5,401 nucleotides of DNA from Candidatus Woesearchaeota archaeon. Its GTDB lineage: Archaea; Nanobdellota; Nanobdellia; SCGC-AAA011-G17; JACPNG01. The position numbers and the translations under genes were made by a program. Of the stretch, positions 1 through 5,329 are shown piece by piece. Where the stretch lies: NCBI GenBank assembly GCA_016185555.1, contig JACPNI010000019.1, positions 1 through 5,401 of the forward strand, given 5' to 3'. Numbering within the stretch: the first letter of the stretch is position 1; each line of letters begins with the position of its first letter. The notes below the pieces were generated by a model. That model was not told where the DNA came from. It saw nothing but the letters and a program-made list of their open reading frames with translations, and searched no databases.

Positions 1-281
1 GAAACTTAGAGTTAGTTAAAGAACCATTAGAGGAATGTTTAATGGAAGATAAATTTCTTGGAATAGGATTAATAGGATTAGAAGACTGGTTAGAAAGAGC
101 GAGCAAGCAGGGTCTTCCTCCCAATGATGTAAAATCAGGAAACCTAAATTATTGGTATCCTAAAAATGGTGCTGTCGCGGGGTTCGGTGCGTATTCCGTT
201 TGGGTTGGCCTGGATTGTAACGGGAGTCCGCTGGGCTCGGATCCCGGGCTTGGGATACGTCTAGCAAAACTTAAGGAATAA
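1..281 (+). CDS. C-terminal part of a DGR-type variable protein (cut by window start)
   Basis: The frame is open from the window edge (first full codon at 3) to TAA at 279-281, giving 92 residues. The ATG at 42 is internal, because the residues before it (NLELVKEPLEECL) align with the middle of the paralog ending at 3328. A conserved EDWL...QGLP segment is followed by a lectin-like end with YWYP, FG, one Cys and a terminal LGIR. This order, with fixed residues separated by hypervariable ones, matches what I know of C-type-lectin-fold target proteins of archaeal diversity-generating retroelements, in which the exposed face binds a ligand that changes with each rewriting. The stretch 171-250 has 65% G+C and 7.5% A, unlike the surrounding gene. 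The next gene starts 2 nt after the stop, so they are co-transcribed. The ligand cannot be told. The family call is from motif recognition; no RT is visible. Confidence 0.82.
   Translation, partial: NLELVKEPLEECLMEDKFLGIGLIGLEDWLERASKQGLPPNDVKSGNLNYWYPKNGAVAGFGAYSVWVGLDCNGSPLGSDPGLGIRLAKLKE
150..259 (+). other. Putative DGR variable region 1 (adenine-depleted)
   Basis: The region runs from the conserved YW codons to the conserved LGIR codons at the 3' end of the first gene. In 171-250 there are 6 A in 80 nt and about 52 G or C, while the gene on either side is A-rich. Loss of A over a C-terminal lectin-like segment is the expected result of DGR mutagenesis, which replaces template adenines with any base. 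The 3' boundary GGCTTGGGATACG (247-259) is the natural place for the fixed initiation-of-mutagenic-homing (IMH) sequence. The template repeat lies outside the window, so the assignment rests on composition and on comparison with the second copy. Confidence 0.72.
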
Positions 282-310
282 AAATGGAAACTAATTTAGA
301 TTTAAAAGTT
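247..310 (+). repeat. Direct repeat copy A (partner at 3294-3357)
   Basis: These 64 nt match 3294-3357 at 60 positions, at a fixed offset of 3047 bp. The last 40 nt (271-310) are identical. The repeat covers the end of the variable gene, its stop codon, the AAGGA ribosome site at 273-277 and the first nine codons of the VWA/metallopeptidase gene. Identity stops sharply at 310, inside the VWA gene. Confidence 0.97.
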
Positions 311-1909
311 AATGAAGCATGGAATAATGCATTAAAGAATTGGAATTATCCCTCAATCCCAAGAGTAGTGGCAGTAAAATCAAGGAGTGAAATTAATAAC
401 TTAGGGAAGGATATTGCTCCTCTTCTGCAGAAACAGTTAGCCTTTATGAAATTTCCCGAGTTTCAAACATATGCAAATCTTGAATACATAGCAGAAAAAT
501 TTCCAGAGGACCCGGAAAGAGGTTTAAATGTAATATTAAATCATGAGGTTGGCCATAGATTCTGTCCATATGATACAATCACTTTAATCTTATTACAGCA
601 TGCAGTTAAAAAAGAGCTTCAGGGAGAAAAGCTACCTTATAGTTTGGATATGGCTGCACCAATAATCCTAAATCTTTTTGCAGACACATGTGTTAATACT
701 TTTTCAGTTAAAAAAGATGATAAAGATCTGCCTTGGGCATATAGCCAGTTAAGTCAAAGTAAGGAAAGTAGGAAAAGCAGGCTTTGGCATGTTTATGCTA
801 AAAGCAAGGAATTAATATGGAACAAAACTATACTCCCAGAGGATGTAAAATTAAAAAAAGAGGAAGTGGAAGCTGCTGAAAAAATAGCTGGGTTGTTCAG
901 TAATGATTTTTTTGATAGTTCTAAATGGAATAAGAGAATAAGAGCATATGCAAAAATAATCAGCAAGTTTTTAGATAATGAATCTGGTGATAAAGGCTCT
1001 TCTCTTGACGATATTGCGGGAAATATTCCAAAGGAGATAGATGAAAAAACAGCAGAAGAATTAGCTAAGAGATTATCTGAAATTGGAAAAGATGGCTTGC
1101 CTACAAATCCTTCCGGATTAAAAGAATTTAAAGATATAATGGCTGGGTTTGGTCATGGTGATGAAAAGAAGGCGAGTATAATCTTTTATGACCTGCTATC
1201 AAATTCATATAGTGTAATGTTTACAACCAAGCCTTTTGGAAGGCCAAGGGTTAATCCATTCCAGCCCATAAAATGGACACCTTCTATGAGTGTTGAGAAA
1301 CTAGATGTAAATTACTCAGTTCAGGTTGGTGGCAGAATAATCCCCGGTGTTAATTCTTATGCATGGAATACAAGAAAACGTGATTTACACGGCGGCTTTG
1401 AAGAGGTTATACCTAACTTGGATTTATACTTAGACAGTTCAGGAAGCATGCCGGATCCTATTCAAACAATAAGCCTTTCTGTTTTAGCTGGTTTTGTAGT
1501 TGCAAAAAAAGCACATAAAAAGGGCGCTTCAATAAGGGCTACTATTTTTAGTGGTAGTGGTCAGTATAAAACCCAGGAATTTACAAGGGATTTAGCAAAG
1601 ATATATGATGTATTGGTGGTGCATTATAATGGTGGTACTGTTTTTCCAATAAAGGAACTTCTTAAAGCATTAAACCCCAGACAAGTATTAGCAATAACAG
1701 ACACTTTTATAGGAAATGAAAAAGAAGTTTCTGATGCAATATTGGAATTTAGAAAAGGGCATAAAGACAATAAATTTTCTGTTTATGCACTAAAACAGGC
1801 AGAAAGTGATAGCTATTTGAAAAGGGCTGGTGCTGAAGTAATATATGATACAACAACAGAAATATTTAAAAAAGTAATAGGAAAGGCTGAAGAGGTTTAT
1901 GCAAGATGA
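284..1909 (+). CDS. HEXXH metallopeptidase-like / VWA domain protein
   Basis: This is a 541-residue, apparently cytoplasmic protein with no signal peptide or membrane segment. The N-terminal part has a zinc-peptidase motif HEVGH at residues 87-91, followed by FADTCVN (132-138), where Asp134 is a candidate further ligand. The order resembles the putative metallopeptidase domain of the DUF2201 type, which also pairs with a VWA domain. A charged helical middle (about 185-290) leads to a C-terminal VWA domain with a complete metal site (MIDAS): DSSGS at 384-388, Thr452 in NGGT, and Asp473 in ITDT. Such proteins usually work with MoxR-family AAA+ ATPases, and none lies in the window. The start at 284 has AAGGA 6 nt upstream and a 2-nt gap from the preceding stop. 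The protein's last codons overlap the next gene by ATGA. The substrate is unknown, and whether the peptidase part is active is inferred only from the motif. Confidence 0.85.
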   Translation: METNLDLKVNEAWNNALKNWNYPSIPRVVAVKSRSEINNLGKDIAPLLQKQLAFMKFPEFQTYANLEYIAEKFPEDPERGLNVILNHEVGHRFCPYDTITLILLQHAVKKELQGEKLPYSLDMAAPIILNLFADTCVNTFSVKKDDKDLPWAYSQLSQSKESRKSRLWHVYAKSKELIWNKTILPEDVKLKKEEVEAAEKIAGLFSNDFFDSSKWNKRIRAYAKIISKFLDNESGDKGSSLDDIAGNIPKEIDEKTAEELAKRLSEIGKDGLPTNPSGLKEFKDIMAGFGHGDEKKASIIFYDLLSNSYSVMFTTKPFGRPRVNPFQPIKWTPSMSVEKLDVNYSVQVGGRIIPGVNSYAWNTRKRDLHGGFEEVIPNLDLYLDSSGSMPDPIQTISLSVLAGFVVAKKAHKKGASIRATIFSGSGQYKTQEFTRDLAKIYDVLVVHYNGGTVFPIKELLKALNPRQVLAITDTFIGNEKEVSDAILEFRKGHKDNKFSVYALKQAESDSYLKRAGAEVIYDTTTEIFKKVIGKAEEVYAR

Positions 1910-2481
1910 GCGGCATTCCTACGGTAAACTTAAGTGCAGAAGATCAAAAAAGAATTTACAGAGATTTGTTTAGAGAGAAGCCTGTTCCAGTAAAAGTAGA
2001 TCCAAGAGAAGAGGATTTAGAAGATAGATTAAAGCAAAAAGAAGCCATTGAAGAGAAGCATAGAAGAAGGAATAATCTAGGTGCTGGAGTTTGTTTTGGA
2101 AGTCTTTTAATTTTTTTCGGGTCTATTGGGTTTGGGTTAAGTTATAATGAATTTGCACCATATAGAAAAGATCCTATGGTTGTTGAATATTTGGGTAAAA
2201 AACTGCTGTTAATGTACTATAGAGATAAAAAAGACAAAATATTAAGTGATCCTGACTATAATTTGGAAAAGGATTTAGATGATGGTGCTAAACGTCAGAG
2301 TGATATAAAAGAAAGAGAAGGAAAAAAAGAGGTTGCAGCCTATAATTATTTTCTTTATAAATCCCAATTTTTCTTTCTTCCAGGTATTTTAATTGGGGGT
2401 TCAGGCGTGATTGGTTCTTTAATATATGGGTGTAAAAATTATAAAAATAAAGAAAGAGAACTTAAGGCTTTAGGATTTTAA
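1906..2481 (+). CDS. Two-helix membrane protein of the VWA/variable-protein operon
   Basis: This is a 191-residue protein that I do not recognise. A hydrophilic, highly charged N-terminus (1-56, coiled-coil-like around 34-56, ending in RRR) precedes a membrane helix at about 57-79. A roughly 75-residue charged loop follows (80-153), then a second helix at about 154-176 and a basic tail. Positive charges flank both helices on the terminal side, which predicts both ends in the cytoplasm and the loop outside. It overlaps the VWA gene by the four bases ATGA, with a ribosome site GAGGT at 1892-1896, and its stop is 1 nt from the next start. Translational coupling on both sides argues for a shared complex. 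A membrane anchor or effector for the VWA/peptidase and variable proteins is an inference; the sequence shows no catalytic motif. Confidence 0.75.
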   Translation: MSGIPTVNLSAEDQKRIYRDLFREKPVPVKVDPREEDLEDRLKQKEAIEEKHRRRNNLGAGVCFGSLLIFFGSIGFGLSYNEFAPYRKDPMVVEYLGKKLLLMYYRDKKDKILSDPDYNLEKDLDDGAKRQSDIKEREGKKEVAAYNYFLYKSQFFFLPGILIGGSGVIGSLIYGCKNYKNKERELKALGF

Positions 2482-2482
2482 A

Positions 2483-3328
2483 ATGACACGTGAAATAATA
2501 CCGTTAATTCCAGTACCAAGGTTAACTGATGCAAGAATGAAGGAGTTATATGATAAATTAATGAATCAACCAACTAAACCAACTCCAGGAAACATTAGGA
2601 ACCCAGAAGATTATATATTCCTGGAAGCAAAACAACATGGAACTTACTCTTATCCTGATTTATTAGTTTCAATGCATAGATTAGGGTTAAATGAAGACGT
2701 GCAAAAAGCAGCAAATAAATTAGATCTTATTGTAACTAATACAGCGCAAGAGCAAGATGGACATCAGTATATAGGTAATATTAATCATGAACAAGCGATT
2801 AAACTAGTAATAGAATCTGGTTATATACCAGTAAACCTAAGATTGTTTGTAGACTTCTTAAAAGAGATAAAATCTGGTTTAAATGGAAAAAAGAAGGTAT
2901 ATGATGGAGATAAGAATATAGTACCTTACAATAGATTATTAACAGCATGGAATGAGATTACAGAAGTAAGAGAACTTTGGAGAGGAGAATGGTTTTCTGA
3001 TCAATATACAAAGCTAAAAGGCAAATTTTATGTTTCCTTTTATAAAATAAATAATAGAGAGTTAGAGCCAGTAACAGAACAACTCGATCAAGATATATTA
3101 ATGGTAGATAGACCAATTAACTTTGAAGACTGGTTGAATAATGCTACAGTACATGGAACACCAAGAAATAATTCTTTTTGTGTAGCTGACTTGCGTTATT
3201 GGCACCCTATAGAAGAAGGAAAAGCATGGTTTGGTATTATAAACAGCGAAAAACGCTTCGGTTGCGATATGGATTCTTCGTATTTGAATACTTGGCTTGG
3301 GATACGACCAGCAAGAATTAAGGAATAA
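2483..3328 (+). CDS. DGR-type variable protein, complete paralog of the first gene
   Basis: This is a 281-residue protein without signal peptide or membrane helix. The N-terminal half has conserved-looking blocks FLEAKQHGTYSYPDLL (47-61) and NTAQEQDGHQYIGNIN (86-101). I associate these with full-length variable proteins of archaeal diversity-generating retroelements. The C-terminal half begins near WRGEWFSDQY (166-175) and is predicted to form a C-type-lectin-like fold, ending in the variable stretch and LGIR (272-275). From residue 236 to the end it aligns gap-free with the end of the first gene: 15 of 46 residues are identical, but only Cys261 in the 20-residue core. Its variable stretch is not adenine-depleted (23 A in 80 nt), so it may be an older or less rewritten copy. 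The start has AGGA at 2472-2475 and lies 1 nt after the preceding stop. The likely role is changeable ligand recognition; the ligand is unknown. Confidence 0.8.
   Translation: MTREIIPLIPVPRLTDARMKELYDKLMNQPTKPTPGNIRNPEDYIFLEAKQHGTYSYPDLLVSMHRLGLNEDVQKAANKLDLIVTNTAQEQDGHQYIGNINHEQAIKLVIESGYIPVNLRLFVDFLKEIKSGLNGKKKVYDGDKNIVPYNRLLTAWNEITEVRELWRGEWFSDQYTKLKGKFYVSFYKINNRELEPVTEQLDQDILMVDRPINFEDWLNNATVHGTPRNNSFCVADLRYWHPIEEGKAWFGIINSEKRFGCDMDSSYLNTWLGIRPARIKE
3197..3306 (+). other. Putative DGR variable region 2
   Basis: This is the positional equivalent of 150-259, at exactly 3047 bp distance and with no insertion or deletion. Codons 3236-3295 encode 20 residues, of which only one (Cys) matches the first copy, while 7 of the last 10 residues of the protein match. 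Composition is ordinary for the locus (39% G+C, 29% A in 3218-3297). It could be a VR fed by another template, a VR no longer rewritten, or ordinary divergence. Confidence 0.55.
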
Positions 3329-3357
3329 AAATGGAAACTAATTTAGATTTAAAAGTT
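3294..3357 (+). repeat. Direct repeat copy B (partner at 247-310)
   Basis: This is the second copy of the 64-nt repeat, with four mismatches, all within 3307-3317. The final 40 nt (3318-3357) are identical to 271-310. It carries the stop of the second variable gene, the ribosome site and a truncated copy of the start of the VWA gene. Identity ends at 3357, three nucleotides before a stop codon closes the truncated frame. Confidence 0.97.
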
Positions 3358-3360
3358 TGA
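3331..3360 (+). pseudogene. Truncated 5' remnant of a second VWA/metallopeptidase gene
   Basis: ATG at 3331 opens a nine-codon frame METNLDLKV followed directly by TGA at 3358-3360. The first 27 nt are identical to the start of the gene at 284, with the same AAGGA ribosome site in front. After 3357 the similarity is lost. It is best read as the leftover start of a duplicated VWA gene. A functional nonapeptide seems unlikely. Confidence 0.85.
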
Positions 3361-3378
3361 AAAAGATTACTTATTTTT
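3351..3378. terminator. T-rich convergent end, possible bidirectional terminator
   Basis: The + operon ends at 3328 (or 3360) and the - operon at 3367, facing each other. The + strand has a T run TTATTTTTCT at 3369-3378. The - strand has TCTTTTTCAAACTTTT across 3351-3366. Archaeal RNA polymerase stops at such T tracts without needing a hairpin, and no strong stem is visible. Confidence 0.35.
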
Positions 3379-3930
3379 CTTGTAAATAATATATAATACC
3401 AGCATTATAATAATTGCTGCTAAGATTGTTATAAGGCTTGATGTGCTGAATTTTTTCTCAGTGGTTTTTTCTCCGGTTCTGCAATCTTGTGGACAGGTTA
3501 TTTTATCTTCATTATTGCATATATTATTGCCGCAGTAGTTTGAATATTTAGTTATATCAATACTGAAAACTTCAGAGTCTTTCTTATAAATCTTAATGTA
3601 CTTGGCGCTGTTAAAAAAAGGCAGTGTTTCAGTCAGGTTTACATTTTTAAGCGTAACAGCTCCACCGCCTCGTTCATCTTCAAAATAAATAACATTGCCT
3701 ATTGGTAGATTATTTTCCCAGAGAACTGAACTGTCATATTTTATCACCTTTATATTATACTCTAGATTTTCATTATAGCTTTTTTCCCTGTAAAACCCTT
3801 CCATCACTCCAATACTGCTGAAGTTGAATTTTCCATTACTGTAGCTTAGCTCAACAAGGTAAATGTTGTCTAATGCCAGAACCGGTAAGGTGCTTAATAA
3901 TAGAAATAGCAAGGTTATTGGTATTTTCAT
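3367..3930 (-). CDS. Small C-terminally anchored surface protein with a CGN...CPxDC motif
   Basis: This is a 187-residue exported protein that I do not recognise as a named family. It has a signal peptide of about 19 residues (hydrophobic 5-18, ending near LALD). A beta-rich-looking ectodomain (20-130) carries sequons at Asn36 and Asn98. A cysteine motif CGNNIC...CPQDC follows (Cys133, 138, 146, 150), then a Ser/Thr/Lys linker. A single membrane helix at about 164-183 is followed by a basic tail, predicting an outside domain with a cytoplasmic tail. The cysteine motif is a recurring membrane-proximal module on archaeal surface proteins. The gene overlaps the preceding M64-like gene by ATGA, with GGAGAG just upstream (3937-3942), so the two are translated together. 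It may hold or assist the secreted peptidase at the cell surface; this is inferred from the pairing. Confidence 0.75.
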   Translation of the reverse strand: MKIPITLLFLLLSTLPVLALDNIYLVELSYSNGKFNFSSIGVMEGFYREKSYNENLEYNIKVIKYDSSVLWENNLPIGNVIYFEDERGGGAVTLKNVNLTETLPFFNSAKYIKIYKKDSEVFSIDITKYSNYCGNNICNNEDKITCPQDCRTGEKTTEKKFSTSSLITILAAIIIMLVLYIIYKKNK

Positions 3931-5162
3931 CTGTATCTCTCCAATAACCTTCTCAAATGCCTTTCATTAACAGGACCAAAGTCACCATTCTGGTCAAGCA
4001 TAATTGAGTTTACTTCAATAGGGCGATAAAGGCCGTATCTTCTGTATTTGCATCCTTCGAAACAGCCTATACCGCCTATGCCTGTTAAATTTTGCCATTT
4101 GAGGCATTGTGTATTGTTATCACAGTTTACATCCTCTGGATAGTAGGGTATATCAGCACCGTCTGCAGAATATTCGTCTACTAATCCACCAAAACTATGG
4201 CCGAATTCATGAATTGGTACATTGAAAAAAATGCCTCTCCTTGTAGTTGTTGTAGTTGGTAAGCCAGAACCACCGTAACTTTCATTGTTTACAACAGCAA
4301 TAACCTCGTTAAAAGGGCATTTTGACAACACAGCCCTCATCAGTTTACTATTATCACAACAAATTAATCTTGTAATATTATAGCAGTTAAACGTGCACCC
4401 AAGATCTTCCTCCGGGTTTATTGCATAAAAATTAATCTTATCTTTGTTTTCCTTAAATGGCATAAATTTTAATACCTGTTCTTTAATTGCCATTGTATCT
4501 TGTAAAAATAAATCTTGATTTGAGGGGCCATACTTATCCCCGATTATGACTATCTTTAATTTATAGTTCCTTGGTGTATTATCCTGCATGACAATACAGC
4601 CATCTGATAAGCCAGGGCCTGTAAAGTTGATCAGGTTTACACTCTCCGTCAATAACTCACCATTGTTTATTTGATTAGAGCATTGAACTTTTGCTTTTCT
4701 TAGCTGTGTTATGAGGCTATACTTGTCTTGTGGGAAATTATCAGGGAAACTGTATGTTAGTATGGTTCCACTTACAAATTGGCTGTTGGTATTGCTGATT
4801 AAGATATTACTTAAATTAATCGGACAGTTATTTCCTTCGTTCTTTGTACAATTATAATATTGGAGATTCGCTTTATCTTCTATAAACTGAGTAATGTCGT
4901 ATAATGTGCCGTTTGATTTTTTTAAAAAGAAGCAAACAGTGGCATTAAGGTTTGGTCCGTTATTTTTTAGTTTATAGTACCACACCAGTTCATCCCCACC
5001 CGAATATTTTGCTGGGTAAGGGATGTAACGAATCCTTTGCCCGCTTATTTGACCAAGATAATCTTCTTTATTTAATGATGTAGTTAAATCAAATCCTCCG
5101 ATAGCATAAATATTATTCGTCAGGAGAATAAGAAAGATAGTTAGTATGATAATTTTTTTCAT
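3927..5162 (-). CDS. Secreted M64-like zinc metallopeptidase (IgA-peptidase family)
   Basis: This is a 411-residue exported protein. It has a signal peptide at 1-20 (ending NIYA) and an N-terminal beta-type region (about 21-185) with sequons such as Asn73, Asn84 and Asn104. A peptidase domain follows from about 200: KIVIIGDKYG opens the domain, HEFGH (318-322) binds zinc and supplies the catalytic Glu319, and DEY (329-331) lies at the spacing typical of family M64. NSIM (385-388) is a plausible Met-turn. Fourteen or so cysteines suggest disulfides outside the cell. No C-terminal membrane helix is present, so the protein is secreted or held by its partner gene, which overlaps its stop by ATGA. 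The ATG at 5162 is chosen because the signal peptide begins there and a TATA box lies about 30 nt upstream. There is no ribosome site, as expected for a near-leaderless message. The substrate is unknown. Residues 303-307 are a run of five Thr, probably a flexible loop. Confidence 0.85.
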   Translation of the reverse strand: MKKIIILTIFLILLTNNIYAIGGFDLTTSLNKEDYLGQISGQRIRYIPYPAKYSGGDELVWYYKLKNNGPNLNATVCFFLKKSNGTLYDITQFIEDKANLQYYNCTKNEGNNCPINLSNILISNTNSQFVSGTILTYSFPDNFPQDKYSLITQLRKAKVQCSNQINNGELLTESVNLINFTGPGLSDGCIVMQDNTPRNYKLKIVIIGDKYGPSNQDLFLQDTMAIKEQVLKFMPFKENKDKINFYAINPEEDLGCTFNCYNITRLICCDNSKLMRAVLSKCPFNEVIAVVNNESYGGSGLPTTTTTRRGIFFNVPIHEFGHSFGGLVDEYSADGADIPYYPEDVNCDNNTQCLKWQNLTGIGGIGCFEGCKYRRYGLYRPIEVNSIMLDQNGDFGPVNERHLRRLLERYR

Positions 5163-5182
5163 TTCAATTTGAATTAATGTTT

Positions 5183-5206
5183 AATAAGTATAAATATTTA
5201 CTTATT
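5183..5206. promoter_or_regulatory. Perfect 8-bp inverted repeat enclosing the TATA box
   Basis: AATAAGTA (5183-5190) and TACTTATT (5199-5206) are exact inverted copies separated by 8 nt (TAAATATT). The left arm overlaps the TATA box, so a dimeric repressor bound here would block TBP. An operator role is an inference; chance is possible in A+T-rich DNA. Confidence 0.4.
5186..5196 (-). promoter_or_regulatory. Archaeal TATA box for the M64-like operon
   Basis: Read on the - strand the sequence is TATTTATACTT, a good archaeal TATA element, centred near 5191. Transcription would be expected to start about 25 nt further on, near 5166, only a few bases before the ATG at 5162. This agrees with the absence of a ribosome site. 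Confidence 0.6.
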
Positions 5207-5225
5207 TTTAGTTTGTAAAATTAAA

Positions 5226-5246
5226 TGGACAGCTTCACCGGCTTAC
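5226..5246 (-). repeat. Detached copy of the 5S rRNA 3' end
   Basis: These 21 nt match 5330-5350, the 3' end of the 5S gene, at 18 positions, in the same orientation and 104 bp away. The similarity ends abruptly on both sides. It may be the residue of a second 5S gene or an old integration scar. Confidence 0.6.
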
Positions 5247-5256
5247 TTTCTACTCC

Positions 5257-5265
5257 TTTTAAATA
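5257..5265. promoter_or_regulatory. Second TATA-like element TTTTAAATA
   Basis: The element reads TTTTAAATA on + and TATTTAAAA on -. On the - strand it could start a longer leader (about 70 nt) for the M64-like gene. On the + strand it would point into the 5S gene as antisense. With no further support it is only a candidate. Confidence 0.25.
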
Positions 5266-5290
5266 GGGTTTTTTTAGTAAACATTTGAAA

Positions 5291-5318
5291 AGTTAAAAAT
5301 GGAGTTGACGATCCCATT
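5291..5318 (-). terminator. Hairpin plus T tract after the 5S rRNA gene
   Basis: On the - strand AATGG (5318-5314) and CCATT (5302-5298) form a 5-bp stem, which a G-U pair may extend. It is followed by TTTTTAACT (5299-5291). The position 12-40 nt past the 5S 3' end fits a terminator for the rRNA transcript. The stem is short, so the T tract alone may do the work. Confidence 0.4.
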
Positions 5319-5329
5319 GTAATAAAGAG

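Noticed and set aside
231..257. Cloning-site or vector contamination suggested by adjacent GGATCC and CCCGGG at 239-248
   Set aside because: The reading frame continues with conserved LGIR codons and the G+C-rich tract extends well beyond, so the restriction-site strings are by-products of the variable region.
42..281. A stand-alone 79-residue gene starting at ATG 42
   Set aside because: The frame is open to the window edge and the residues before Met align with the interior of the paralog at 2483-3328, so this is the end of a longer gene.
3197..3306. The second variable stretch as the template repeat of the DGR
   Set aside because: It lies in frame at the end of a complete protein, and its differences from the first copy include many positions where it has no adenine (for example TTT versus TTC, TGC versus TGT), which a template would not show.
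3331..3360. A functional nine-residue leader peptide
   Set aside because: It is an exact copy of the VWA gene start followed by a break. A truncated duplicate explains it without a new function.
4235..4262. A microsatellite in the GTTGT-rich stretch
   Set aside because: It encodes five consecutive Thr inside the peptidase frame. It is short, imperfect and in frame.
5226..5265. A small - strand gene behind the AAAAGGAG string near 5251-5258
   Set aside because: The only nearby start, a GTG, gives five codons before TAA.
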